Source: Neptunicoccus cionae (GTDB lineage Bacteria > Pseudomonadota > Alphaproteobacteria > Rhodobacterales > Rhodobacteraceae). Taken from it: a stretch of DNA of 64,000 nt. How positions within the stretch are numbered: the stretch's first letter is position 1; every line of letters starts with the position of its first letter. Positions 8,549-17,254 of the stretch are shown piece by piece. The notes beneath the pieces were generated by a model. It was not told where the DNA came from and did not search any database. It worked only from the letters and a program-made list of their open reading frames with translations. Location: assembly GCF_014643735.1 (NCBI RefSeq), contig NZ_BMKA01000001.1:930001-994000 (forward strand), given 5' to 3'. A program made the translations under genes and the position numbers.

Positions 8549-10122
8549 TGATAGGATCCTTGGGTTTCGGCATCGGCTGCCTGATTGACATGTTTAAGGA
8601 ACAGTTTGGCACGACTGGCGAGCTTCTCGTCATCCACAGGGGCAGAGCGTGTCACCGCAATCCCGATGGTGCGTTCGACCATATAGTCGGGGAAATTCGC
8701 GTTGGCTTGCGCCATCAGTTCTTCGTAATAGGCCCGTTCCTGATCCAGTTGAGACAGCACCTCGGTTTGGGCGCGTTCGATCGCGGCAATATCGGCGCGG
8801 GCCTGTTCAAGGATGGGCTTGGCGTTTTCGTCTCCGGCGGCCACCTGTTCCAGTTCGTCGTAGGCATCCCGCGCAACGATTAGCGTTTGGTCAATGCTTG
8901 AAAGGGCGGCGATGTCCACTTGAATTTGCTTGCCCACATTGCCCCCGAGATAAAGCAACAAACGCGAGGCATCGGCGAACAGGTTGTCCTGCGTGAGCGC
9001 CGCCTCCTTACCAAGGGACGCGCGATAGGCGGCGGCGGCCAGTTCCAGTTCCTCAATATCCGGCGCGCTGCGGCTTTGCGGGGCAAAGCCGAGAATGCCC
9101 AGCGCGGCGGCGATTTTGCTGGTGTCGCTGGTCACATCCAGCTCGGCCACCTTAAGGGGTTTTTCTTCTTGTGACAGATTGGCCGAATAGCTAAGCCGTG
9201 CGATCCGCTGGGTGGCAAAATCCCTGAACATGCCGCTTGGAAAGGCGTCGAGATAGGTTTGATAGGCCTGCGGCGTGGTCTCGCTGCTGACACTGCGCCA
9301 CATTTCGATATCGCGCGCGATCATCGCCTCGCGCCCGCCGGATGCCATCGACGGGTTCATGGAAAATTCGCCAATCAGGCTTTCCTCAACCCACGGCACC
9401 TGTGCGCCGCGGGTGCGCAGCACCACATCCTGACGCACCCGACCAAACATCAGACGCACGTCCAGTCCGGGTTCGTTGATGTGTTTCAACAGCGCGGTTG
9501 TGAAGATGGAATTATTGCCAGTCCCCTCAAACGCCACATTGCCCGGATCAGTGGCATAGGCTACCAGCAGTCCGGTGGCTGATTTCGCCCGTGCCAGCCC
9601 GACAGGCTTGCCCGATTGATCCAGCGTGATCGCCAGAGGATTGTCACGGCAGGCATCGAGAATCACAATCCCTGCATCGGGCTTCGCGTTGGCAAAGGCA
9701 TCACGCACCCGACCGAGCGTTAGGGAGTACTGCTTCACCGCAGCGGATGTTGTGCCTTGAAAATCCGTTGCCAGCAGGAAATTCTCGCCCCCCGCCTGAC
9801 TGCCGTGTCCGGCGTAAAAGAACAGGCCGAGTTCTGCGCCTTTCAACTGCCGTTCAAACGCGCCGAGCGCGCGGTCCATATCGGTGCGCGACGCATCCTG
9901 CGCCGAGATCACCACAAACCCAAGCGCGGCAAGCCTTTGGGCCATTGCAGCCACGTCATTGGCGGGGTTCTTCAGGGATAGTGCGGAGTTGTCATATCGG
10001 CTGTTGCCGATCAGCAGGGCCACCCGTTCCTTAGCAAACAACGGTGCAGCAAGCAAAAGTGCTAGCATCAGCGCAAGGAGGGGCAGGGCCAACGCGGTTT
10101 TTCTGGTTAAGGGAAACGTCAT
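8518..10122 (-). CDS. Exported caspase-fold (peptidase C14 / metacaspase-like) protein
   Basis: About 534 residues. A Sec signal peptide ends near LFAKE. The caspase-like p20 domain (about 35-260) has VALLIGNSRYD, the catalytic His in FFYAGHGSQ and the catalytic Cys in VILDACRDNP. A helical C-terminal half follows, with a coiled-coil-like stretch around 420-480. Caspase-fold proteins of this type commonly neighbour FHA, kinase and DUF4384 proteins. AGGAG at 10129-10133 touches the ATG at 10128 but is six bases from the ATG at 10122, so 10122 is preferred. The gene follows the beta-barrel gene with no gap. Whether it is an active Arg/Lys-specific protease or a scaffold cannot be told from sequence. 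Confidence 0.9.
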   Translation of the reverse strand: MTFPLTRKTALALPLLALMLALLLAAPLFAKERVALLIGNSRYDNSALSLKNPANDVAAMAQRLAALGFVVISAQDASRTDMDRALGAFERQLKGAELGLFFYAGHGSQAGGENFLLATDFQGTTSAAVKQYSLTLGRVRDAFANAKPDAGIVILDACRDNPLAITLDQSGKPVGLARAKSATGLLVAYATDPGNVAFEGTGNNSIFTTALLKHINEPGLDVRLMFGRVRQDVVLRTRGAQVPWVEESLIGEFSMNPSMASGGREAMIARDIEMWRSVSSETTPQAYQTYLDAFPSGMFRDFATQRIARLSYSANLSQEEKPLKVAELDVTSDTSKIAAALGILGFAPQSRSAPDIEELELAAAAYRASLGKEAALTQDNLFADASRLLLYLGGNVGKQIQVDIAALSSIDQTLIVARDAYDELEQVAAGDENAKPILEQARADIAAIERAQTEVLSQLDQERAYYEELMAQANANFPDYMVERTIGIAVTRSAPVDDEKLASRAKLFLKHVNQAADAETQGSYQWLSDFLPQS

Positions 10123-10131
10123 AGCCATCTC

Positions 10132-11322
10132 CTAGAACTCATACCCGAAGTTGATGTTCAGCCCGCGCACACCGCGATTTGCGTGGGTGTAGGTCAGTCC
10201 GACACGCACACTGTCCCACGTCACGCCGTTCTTGGACCCGATCGTGCCAAGAGACAGGGACACATCGGTCCATTCGTCAATATAGGTGGGGGTGCCGCCC
10301 ACTTTGGTGTGGACCAGTGAAAACTGCCAGCTGGTGGGTAAACCGTAAAGACTGCGCTGGAAGGGGCCGGACAATTCCACCCCGTTCTTGTTGATCGTAT
10401 TGGACAGATCATAGCCGCTGTTACCGGAGCCAAGCGATGTTGAGTAGGTCAGCGCGTTCCCAAACACCAAACCGTAACCGTTGCGCATATCTACGCGGTA
10501 GTTGGACATCAGCGAAACATTTGCCAGTCGTGTGGTCAGACCGCGACTGCTGTCGCGCAGTGCCCCGATCCGCACTTCGGGCGTCACCGCCCAATTGTCT
10601 GTAACCGGCATCCGCAAACCAACCCCGACAGAGCCGGAAACGTAGTCCTCTCCGTTGATCGTCGAAAAGCTGAGAGGGGCGTTAATTTTGATCGCCCAGC
10701 GCGGATCATCCAGCGGCATCGCAAAACTGAGCGGCAGCGAAGTGACATTGGCCGAGAACCCCGTTCCGGAATACCGCCCCGTTTGCAGCGAAATGCCCAA
10801 GTGGTTGTAGCTCGCCGTGCCCCGTGCGCGGCTGCCCCCCGTCAGGGGGGAAGGGCCGACATCAGTGCCCGACGTGAAGCTGGCATCTGCCATGCGCGCC
10901 ATCAAAGACACCGGATTGCCCGCGACCGGATCGCCCGGCGTATTGGCAACGGTCAGCTTCAACGCTTCTGGGTCGCTGGCGTAACGCTCTCTGAGGAATT
11001 GGGCCAGAAGTGCCTCGCTTTCGGAACGGGTGCCCCCATCAAACCGCGAGATCAATTCACCGTTGTCATCCCGCAACGCCACGCTGGTGTTGTCCTGCCG
11101 ATAGCGCAGGGTCAGCGTTTCGCTTGGGGCGGCGAAGGTAAAGGTCGCGCTTGCAGTCTCGGTGTAGCTGGCGCGAATTGTTTGATAGGTTTGCGTGCCA
11201 AGCGCGGTGATTGCCTCTTCCACCGTGTCAAATGCGGTGGAACTAACGCTTTGCGCAACAACGCCGGATCCGCTGGCGTACAGCAGACACAGCATAGCAA
11301 TAGATTTACGACACAGAAACAT
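10132..11322 (-). CDS. Outer-membrane beta-barrel-like protein of unknown family
   Basis: 396 residues. A signal peptide (cleaving near VVAQS) precedes an N-terminal soluble domain (about 25-140). The C-terminal two-thirds is built of alternating hydrophobic/polar strands with aromatic ends and terminates in a Phe (NINFGYEF), as expected for a barrel inserted by BamA. I recognise no named family; it resembles autotransporter barrels only in general pattern. GGAAG lies seven bases before the ATG, and its stop overlaps the ribosome binding site of the caspase gene. A dedicated outer-membrane barrel is not part of the standard T6SS. Confidence 0.68.
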   Translation of the reverse strand: MFLCRKSIAMLCLLYASGSGVVAQSVSSTAFDTVEEAITALGTQTYQTIRASYTETASATFTFAAPSETLTLRYRQDNTSVALRDDNGELISRFDGGTRSESEALLAQFLRERYASDPEALKLTVANTPGDPVAGNPVSLMARMADASFTSGTDVGPSPLTGGSRARGTASYNHLGISLQTGRYSGTGFSANVTSLPLSFAMPLDDPRWAIKINAPLSFSTINGEDYVSGSVGVGLRMPVTDNWAVTPEVRIGALRDSSRGLTTRLANVSLMSNYRVDMRNGYGLVFGNALTYSTSLGSGNSGYDLSNTINKNGVELSGPFQRSLYGLPTSWQFSLVHTKVGGTPTYIDEWTDVSLSLGTIGSKNGVTWDSVRVGLTYTHANRGVRGLNINFGYEF

Positions 11323-11430
11323 CTGGCGACTTCCACTAAATAAAATTTATTCCACAAAGTTTGTCAGCAAAGACACGTTCAGTAATAATTGAGGGCAGAT
11401 ACTGCCGACGAACCCTTTAACCTTCCACGA

Positions 11431-12261
11431 CTATTTGGTGCGGATCAACCCCTGACGGAGCCATTGATTGATTTTCTCTTTGGAAACCTGAAAGTGCATA
11501 GAGTCTTCTCGCCCAAAGCTTGCCCCCCAATACCAGCCCTCTTTATTAAAAAAATCCGCGAGCAGGATAAGGCCGAGCTGGGTCTTTCCATCCCCAAGTG
11601 TATCAAGCTTGCCGTCGATATTGAGATCAACCGACAGCCCGTAGGCATGGGTGGACACAGATCCCGCGCGTCCCCGAATGTGGCGCACGCACAAAGAACC
11701 AGCCGTGTTGATCCGCGCATATAACTCCGGTTCGAATATTTTCACGTTGCGAAACACCTGTCGCAAAGACAGAATCGCCGGTTCGATCATTGTAACACGG
11801 ATCGGACCGACACTTTCGGTTTTGACCAAATCCTTAAGCAGCGGATTGGTCATGGATTGGCAGGCCTCGCTCAGGTCGGGGCGGGGCAGGCCGAAAAGTT
11901 TCTTGAGATAGGACGAACCGGAATTAGACAGGCCTTTGTTCACCTCACGCCGGTCCGCAATCAGAACCACTTGCGCAAAACTGTCTGCAAGTGAATCTGT
12001 TCTCTCTTCTGTCGGATCGGCAAAAGACTGGATCACTGGCTCCGCCACGCCGGTTTCTTCCAATAAGGTCACGCGCGACGCCAGAGCGTTCAAATCAATC
12101 GTAAGGTCTTTGGACTTTTGCGCCTGAACCGCCAGTTGTTCTTCGAGTGCAGCAATTTTTTGGGCGTCATCCGTGCGCGAGAGGGTTTGGGCAAAATACC
12201 AGCCCACCGGTGCCGTTAGCACAGCAAGAACCAGCAACGTGATTACAAACGCCCATTTCAT
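11431..12261 (-). CDS. Membrane-anchored M15-type (VanY-like) peptidoglycan peptidase
   Basis: 276 residues. An N-terminal membrane anchor (about 4-25), a coiled coil (about 32-70) and a C-terminal metallopeptidase domain with zinc-binding motif STHAYGLSVDLN (SxHxxGxxxD) and the downstream EDSMHFQ, giving the His, Asp, His ligand set of family M15. It is the first gene of the minus-strand arm, transcribed away from tssA. In Acinetobacter a VanY-domain T6SS protein, TagX, is an L,D-endopeptidase that opens the cell wall for T6SS assembly, and this protein is a good candidate for the same task. Orthology is inferred from context and domain, not shown. Confidence 0.82.
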   Translation of the reverse strand: MKWAFVITLLVLAVLTAPVGWYFAQTLSRTDDAQKIAALEEQLAVQAQKSKDLTIDLNALASRVTLLEETGVAEPVIQSFADPTEERTDSLADSFAQVVLIADRREVNKGLSNSGSSYLKKLFGLPRPDLSEACQSMTNPLLKDLVKTESVGPIRVTMIEPAILSLRQVFRNVKIFEPELYARINTAGSLCVRHIRGRAGSVSTHAYGLSVDLNIDGKLDTLGDGKTQLGLILLADFFNKEGWYWGASFGREDSMHFQVSKEKINQWLRQGLIRTK

Positions 12262-12576
12262 CTAATGATCCTAGCACCGGTGTCCGGCTTGATCCCTATC
12301 GGGTAAATACCCATCTAATTTATTTATAATGCGAGGTTATTTACTTGCCAAGTTGTCAAGTTGATAAACTGCCTTCCGATTGAAAAGTAAAAGAAAGTGT
12401 CGCGAAAATCACTGTTTTGGCGATTAATTCTTGCGCGGTTCCCCAAAGGCAACTACGCTTTTAGTTAATTTACTAAGTATCTCATAAGTAACTAATAAGC
12501 CAAGTTTTCTTGAATACCAGCTAATTAATACGGCACTCTAAACGTGGCTTACTCTAATGTTTTAAGGGTTAAAGAC
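12262..12576. promoter_or_regulatory. Divergent promoter region of the two T6SS operons
   Basis: About 315 bp with no plausible gene, markedly AT-rich compared with its flanks. It must hold the promoters for both the minus-strand accessory arm and the tssA arm. An imperfect palindrome TTAGTTAATTTACTAA lies at 12461-12476, with related TTACT/AGTAA half-sites just downstream, a possible operator. No convincing sigma-54 site was found. No regulator gene is encoded beside it. Confidence 0.5.
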
Positions 12577-13623
12577 GTGAGTTTGGATTTGGACACACTG
12601 CTGGCGGGATTTGACGGAGATGCGCCCTCGGGCCCGGATCTGGAATATGACGCAGCCTTCTCGGATCTCGCTATTGCGGCGACAGCGAAGGGCGAACAGC
12701 AGGTCGGCGACAAGGTTATCGACGCTGAAGATGCGGATTACGCCGAAGTGGTAAAGCTTGGCGAGGCGCTGCTGGAGCAGACGATGGATTTGCGGATTGC
12801 GGTCTATCTGGCAGAGGCCGGACTGAACCGGAACGGCTATCCCTACTTCGCACAGGTGCTCGACTATATAAGACGTGCCTTGCAAGACCACTGGGACACG
12901 GTTCACCCGCAGCTTGATGCGGATGATGACAACGATCCGACGGAACGGGTGAATGCGTTGGTGGGGCTGGTGGATGATGCCACGGTCTTGCGCCAGTTGC
13001 GCCGCGCTCCGCTGAGCGACAGCAAAATGATGGGGCGGTTTTCCCTGCGCCATGTCTCTGTTGCCAAGGGTGAAATCGTAGCGCCAAGCGATATGGAAAA
13101 CCCGCCGGATATGGCGGCGGTCGGTGCGGCCTTGAAGGACACGCCGGAAGAGGAAATGACCGAAATCCGCCAAAGCATCGGGGCGGCGTTGGAGCACACG
13201 GCTGCGATTGACGCGATCCTTGCGGAACATGTGCCCGGACAGGGACCGGATTTTGCACCGCTTCAGGTGCTGTTGAAAACCGGACAGGCCGTAATTGCCG
13301 AATGTCTCGGGGAAGCGGCGCCGGTTGCCGAAGACGGTGCATTGAGCGACGGCGAAGAGGGCGAAGCGTCCCAAGCTGGCGGTGCCCCTGCGGCTGGTGC
13401 GGGTGTCAGCGGAATCAACTCTACAAACGACGTGCTGCGCGCGATTGACCTGATGCTGGAATATTACGCGCGGAACGAACCGTCCAGTCCGGTTCCGATT
13501 TTCTTGAAGCGGGCCAAACGATTGGTTTCGGCGGATTTTATTACGATTATGAAAGATATGGCGTCAAGCGGCATAGCAGAGGTGGCAACCATTGGTGGCC
13601 TGTCCTCGGATGAATACGAATAG
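12577..13623 (+). CDS. tssA: T6SS baseplate/tail cap protein TssA (ImpA N-terminal family)
   Basis: About 348 residues. The N-terminal ImpA domain starts LDLDTLLAGFDGDAPSG and includes a conserved Asp/Glu-rich segment and RIAVYLAEAGLNRNGY. After an acidic, Gly/Ala-rich hinge (about 250-275) a short C-terminal domain (NDVLRAIDLMLEYYARNEPS) ends with the typical AKRLVSADFITIMKDM. TssA nucleates baseplate and sheath assembly. The GTG at 12577 is eight bases after AAGGG and gives the family's usual N-terminus; a GTG at 12544 is the alternative. First gene of the plus-strand operon. Confidence 0.93.
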   Translation: MSLDLDTLLAGFDGDAPSGPDLEYDAAFSDLAIAATAKGEQQVGDKVIDAEDADYAEVVKLGEALLEQTMDLRIAVYLAEAGLNRNGYPYFAQVLDYIRRALQDHWDTVHPQLDADDDNDPTERVNALVGLVDDATVLRQLRRAPLSDSKMMGRFSLRHVSVAKGEIVAPSDMENPPDMAAVGAALKDTPEEEMTEIRQSIGAALEHTAAIDAILAEHVPGQGPDFAPLQVLLKTGQAVIAECLGEAAPVAEDGALSDGEEGEASQAGGAPAAGAGVSGINSTNDVLRAIDLMLEYYARNEPSSPVPIFLKRAKRLVSADFITIMKDMASSGIAEVATIGGLSSDEYE

Positions 13624-13701
13624 ATTTTTTAAGACCCCAAGTGAAATCAGATGCCGGACCGAACGGCACCGGAAAAATTAATAACAGAGGAGACGGCTCT
13701 T

Positions 13702-14211
13702 ATGGCAGACAGCCAGAAATTTATCGCCCGGAATCGGGCCCCCCGCGTCCAGATCGAATATGATGTAGAGGTCTACGGCGCTGAAAAGAAAGTGCAATTG
13801 CCGTTTGTGATGGGCGTGATGGCCGATCTGTCCGGCAAATCGGAAGAGCCGCTTCCTGCAGTGGCGGACCGCAAATTCCTTGAAGTGGACGTGGATAATT
13901 TCGACGACCGGATGAAATCCATGAAGCCTCGCGCGGCCTTTACCGTACCGAACACGCTGACCGGCGAAGGCAATATGGCGGTGGATATCACCTTTGAAAG
14001 CATGGATGATTTCAGCCCTGCGGCGATTGCCAGCAAGGTGGAGCCGCTGAAAAAGCTGCTCGATGCGCGTACCCAGCTTTCCAATCTGATGACCTATATG
14101 GATGGGAAAACCGGTGCCGAAGACCTGATGGCCAAGATCATTCAGGACCCGGCATTGATGAAAGCGCTAAGCGCTGCGCCCAAACAAAAAGATGATGCAG
14201 GGGAGGAATAA
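13702..14211 (+). CDS. tssB: T6SS contractile sheath small subunit TssB
   Basis: 169 residues, standard TssB/VipA/ImpB length. Signatures: RVQIEYDVEVYGAEKKVQLP, MGVMADLSG, DRKFLEVDVDNFDDRM and LKKLLDARTQLSNLM. TssB and TssC form the cytoplasmic contractile sheath around the Hcp tube. The ATG at 13702 has GAGGAG nine bases upstream; the frame open to 13651 is not needed. A second, very similar copy of this sequence forms the N-terminus of the giant protein at 25497-29777. Confidence 0.97.
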   Translation: MADSQKFIARNRAPRVQIEYDVEVYGAEKKVQLPFVMGVMADLSGKSEEPLPAVADRKFLEVDVDNFDDRMKSMKPRAAFTVPNTLTGEGNMAVDITFESMDDFSPAAIASKVEPLKKLLDARTQLSNLMTYMDGKTGAEDLMAKIIQDPALMKALSAAPKQKDDAGEE

Positions 14212-14213
14212 AG

Positions 14214-15707
14214 ATGGCTGAAGCAGAAGCACAAGTCGAAGGCCAGTCCGGCAGTACGGTATTTGCCAACGACGAATTCGCATCCCTGTTGCAAAAAGAG
14301 TTCCGCCCCAAATCCGACACGGCTAAAACGGCTGTTGAAGAAGCGGTTAAAACACTGGCAGAACAGGCGCTTGTCAATACGGGGCTGGTGTCAGACGACG
14401 CCCTGCGCTCGATCGAGGCGATTATTGCCGAACTCGACAAAACCCTGACCGCGCAGGTGAATGAGATCATCCATAACGAAGAATTCCAGAAGCTGGAAAG
14501 CAGCTGGCGTGGGTTGCATTATCTGGTGAACAACACCGAAACAGACGAGATGCTGAAAATCCGTGTGTTAAACGTATCAAAGAAGGATCTCGGCAAGACG
14601 CTGAAGAAATTCAAAGGTGCGGCTTGGGATCAGTCCCCGATCTTCAAAAAGCTGTATGAAGAGGAATACGGACAGTTCGGCGGAGAGCCTTACGGCTGTC
14701 TTGTGGGGGACTATCACTTCGATCACTCGCCACCGGATGTGCAACTGTTGACCGAAATGGCCAAAGTCGCCGCCGCCAGCCATGCGCCGTTCATCACAGG
14801 GGCAGAGCCGTCCCTGATGCAAATGGACAGTTGGAGCGAACTGGCCAATCCCCGCGATCTGACCAAGATCTTTTCCACGCCAGAATACGCGGCATGGCGA
14901 TCTCTGCGCGAAAGCGAGGACAGCCAGTACCTTGCCCTTGCCATGCCCCGTTTCCTCGGTCGGCATCCTTACGGTGAAAAGACCGATCCGGTCGAAGAAT
15001 TTGCCTTTGAGGAAGACACCGAGGGCGCTGACAGCGGGCATTATTCCTGGGTCAATGCGGCCTACGGGATGGCAACGAACATCACGCGGTCGTTCAAGCA
15101 TTATGGCTGGTGTACCCGTATTCGCGGCATTGAATCGGGTGGTGCGGTGGAAAGCCTGCCAACCCATACCTTCCCGTCTGACGATGGCGGCGTGGATATG
15201 AAATGCCCGACGGAAATTGCAATCTCGGACCGTCGTGAATCAGAGCTGGCAAAGAACGGCCTGATGCCTCTGATCCACCGGAAAAACAGCGATATGGCGG
15301 CCTTTATAGGTGCTCAATCCCTGCACAAACCGGCGGAATATGACGATCCGGATGCAACGGCCAACGCAAACCTTGGTGCGCGTTTGCCCTATCTCTTCTC
15401 CACCTGCCGCTTTGCGCATTATCTGAAATGTATCGTGCGCGATAAGGTCGGTTCCTTCAAGGAACGTGGGGATATGGAAGCCTGGCTGCAAAAATGGATC
15501 AGCAATTACGTTGATATGACTCCGGAAATTTCGTCCGAAGCAACCAAAGCCGAGCGTCCACTGGCCGCAGCGCAAGTGGTGGTGGAAGAGGTCGAGGGCA
15601 ACCCCGGCTATTACACCTCCAAGTTTTTCCTGCGGCCCCATTACCAGCTGGAAGGGCTTTCTGTGTCCTTACGACTGGTCTCAAAACTGCCCTCCGAGAA
15701 GGGCTGA
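14214..15707 (+). CDS. tssC: T6SS contractile sheath large subunit TssC
   Basis: 497 residues, normal for TssC/VipB/ImpC. The N-terminal helix region (about 1-60, including ASLLQKEFRPKSD) corresponds to the segment that ClpV recognises in other systems. The core shows NNEFQKLESSWRGLHYLV-like sequence (HNEEFQKLESSWRGLHYLV), LAMPRFLGRHPYGEKTDPV and SWVNAAYGMATNI, and the C-terminal third includes CRFAHYLKCIVRDKVGSF and SKFFLRPHYQLEGLSVSLR. It follows tssB after two bases. Confidence 0.97.
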   Translation: MAEAEAQVEGQSGSTVFANDEFASLLQKEFRPKSDTAKTAVEEAVKTLAEQALVNTGLVSDDALRSIEAIIAELDKTLTAQVNEIIHNEEFQKLESSWRGLHYLVNNTETDEMLKIRVLNVSKKDLGKTLKKFKGAAWDQSPIFKKLYEEEYGQFGGEPYGCLVGDYHFDHSPPDVQLLTEMAKVAAASHAPFITGAEPSLMQMDSWSELANPRDLTKIFSTPEYAAWRSLRESEDSQYLALAMPRFLGRHPYGEKTDPVEEFAFEEDTEGADSGHYSWVNAAYGMATNITRSFKHYGWCTRIRGIESGGAVESLPTHTFPSDDGGVDMKCPTEIAISDRRESELAKNGLMPLIHRKNSDMAAFIGAQSLHKPAEYDDPDATANANLGARLPYLFSTCRFAHYLKCIVRDKVGSFKERGDMEAWLQKWISNYVDMTPEISSEATKAERPLAAAQVVVEEVEGNPGYYTSKFFLRPHYQLEGLSVSLRLVSKLPSEKG

Positions 15708-15800
15708 TGACCCCCCGGCGGCTCGGGGCCTGAAAAGGCCCTGTGCCACCACCCAGAATATTAATGAAACTTAACTTTAAATTCCTAGGAGGAATTCAAG
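15708..15800 (+). promoter_or_regulatory. tssC-hcp intergenic region with stem-loop and strong hcp ribosome binding site
   Basis: A GGGCC/GGCCC stem-loop (15726-15741) follows tssC, then an AT-rich stretch, then AGGAGG (15787-15792) eight bases before the hcp ATG. The arrangement suggests that hcp is expressed at a higher level than its neighbours through a processed or separate transcript. Confidence 0.45.
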
Positions 15801-16334
15801 ATGATTGACGCATATGCATGGTTTGTTGGTGGTAAAAAAGCCATCAAGGGTGAAACCAACGACAAAACTGTTAAAGAAAAGAACGGCTTCGACCTGATCG
15901 ACTTTTCCTTTGGCGTGGAAAACCAAGTGAACGTAGGTTCGTCCTCGGGCGGTCTTGGTTCCGGTCGGGTCCAGCTGGATCGGTTTGAATTCTCCAAGAA
16001 TATGGACACAGCCTCCTGTGACATGGTTCTGGCGGCCTGTACCGGGGACCACATCCCCGAGTTGCATCTCTCTCTGCGCAAAGGCGGCGGTGGCGGCGCA
16101 TCTGATTCAGGCGGCGAGTTCGTACACGTCCAGATGATTAACGTGGTGATCGAAAGCGTGAAATGGTCCGGTTCGGACGGGGATGAATCCTTTGTGGACA
16201 ACGTGGTTGTGGCCTTTGCCGGCATTAAGATCGACTACATGAAGCAGGACATGACAGGCAAGCTGGAAGCTGGCGGTGCTGTGGAATGGAACCAGACCAC
16301 CAACGAAGCCGTCATGGGCAAACCTGGCAAGTAA
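15801..16334 (+). CDS. hcp: T6SS inner tube protein Hcp (TssD)
   Basis: 177 residues. Hcp forms hexameric rings that stack into the expelled tube. Family features: N-terminal IDAYAWFVGG, a Gly-rich beta-barrel with EFSKNMDTASCDMVLAACTG and HLSLRKGGGGG, and the late motif VDNVVVAFAGIKIDYMKQD. The near-consensus AGGAGG ribosome binding site implies high expression, as expected for a tube subunit. No C-terminal effector extension is present. Confidence 0.96.
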   Translation: MIDAYAWFVGGKKAIKGETNDKTVKEKNGFDLIDFSFGVENQVNVGSSSGGLGSGRVQLDRFEFSKNMDTASCDMVLAACTGDHIPELHLSLRKGGGGGASDSGGEFVHVQMINVVIESVKWSGSDGDESFVDNVVVAFAGIKIDYMKQDMTGKLEAGGAVEWNQTTNEAVMGKPGK

Positions 16335-16438
16335 ATGCTCTTGCCTCCGGCGCGCTATTTCTGCGGACCGGAACAGACTGGGGAAGGCGGCTTTGGTGGC
16401 CTTTCCTCTACCTGAATTTTGTAAAACCGGGATTTTTC

Positions 16439-17254
16439 ATGAGCGACGCAATCGACCATTTGAAGGCGGGCAATCTGGATGCGGCCTATGACGCCCTGAC
16501 CGCCAGTATTCGCAAAGACCCAGCCGACAGCAAGTTGCGGGTGTTCCTGTTCCAGATGCTGTGTGTGCGTGGTGAATGGGATCGGGCGCTGACCCAGCTT
16601 AAGGTTTGCGGTGAAATGGCCCCCGATACCATGACGATGGTGCAATCCTACCGCGAGGCGATTGCCTGTGAAATGGTGCGCGAAAAGGTGTTTGCAGGGG
16701 AAACCGCACCGCTGGTGTTTGGGGAACCGGCGCAATGGGTGGCGCTGATGATCCAGTCTTTGGGCCTGTTGGCCAAGGGCGATACGGCGCAGGCCGCCAG
16801 CTTGCGCAACGAGGCCTTTTCCGCCGCCCCAAGCCAGAGCGGCGAAGCCGATGGCACCCCGTTTGAGTGGATCGCCGATGCAGATATGCGCCTTGGTCCG
16901 ATGCTGGAACTGGTGATGAACGGGCGCTATTACTGGGCGCCGTTTTCCACGATCAAGCGGATGACTTTCGATGATCCAAGCGATCTGCGGGACAAGGTCT
17001 GGACCCCTGTGGAAATCACTTGGGCCAATGGTGGCGACGTGGTGGGGTTCATCCCGACCCGCTATCCCGGTTCGGCCCAATCGGGACGGGCAGGGATCAT
17101 GCTGGCGCGGGAAACCGATTGGATTGATGCGGGCGATGAAACCTATCTCGGCATCGGCCAGCGCCTGTTTGCAACGAACGACGCAGACCTTGCCCTAATG
17201 GACCTGCGCAGTATTTCCCTTTCGGCAGCAGGGGGCAGCGATGGCGCGGGCTGA
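16439..17254 (+). CDS. tagJ: T6SS accessory protein TagJ (ImpE/SciE family)
   Basis: 271 residues. A TPR-like N-terminal half (IDHLKAGNLDAAYDALTASI, DSKLRVFLFQMLCVRGEWD) is followed by the ImpE C-terminal domain (GRYYWAPFSTIKRMTF, DKVWTPVEITWANGG, FIPTRYPGS). In Pseudomonas, TagJ binds the N-terminus of TssB and fine-tunes ClpV recycling. The ATG at 16439 gives a family-like start; the frame remains open to 16286 but there it overlaps hcp. Its end overlaps tssE by 14 bp. Confidence 0.93.
   Translation: MSDAIDHLKAGNLDAAYDALTASIRKDPADSKLRVFLFQMLCVRGEWDRALTQLKVCGEMAPDTMTMVQSYREAIACEMVREKVFAGETAPLVFGEPAQWVALMIQSLGLLAKGDTAQAASLRNEAFSAAPSQSGEADGTPFEWIADADMRLGPMLELVMNGRYYWAPFSTIKRMTFDDPSDLRDKVWTPVEITWANGGDVVGFIPTRYPGSAQSGRAGIMLARETDWIDAGDETYLGIGQRLFATNDADLALMDLRSISLSAAGGSDGAG

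Noticed and set aside
12419-12435. TGGCG...TTGCG resembling a sigma-54 (-24/-12) promoter before tssA
   Set aside because: The GG and GC elements are 12 bases apart instead of the required 10, and no bacterial enhancer-binding protein gene is nearby.
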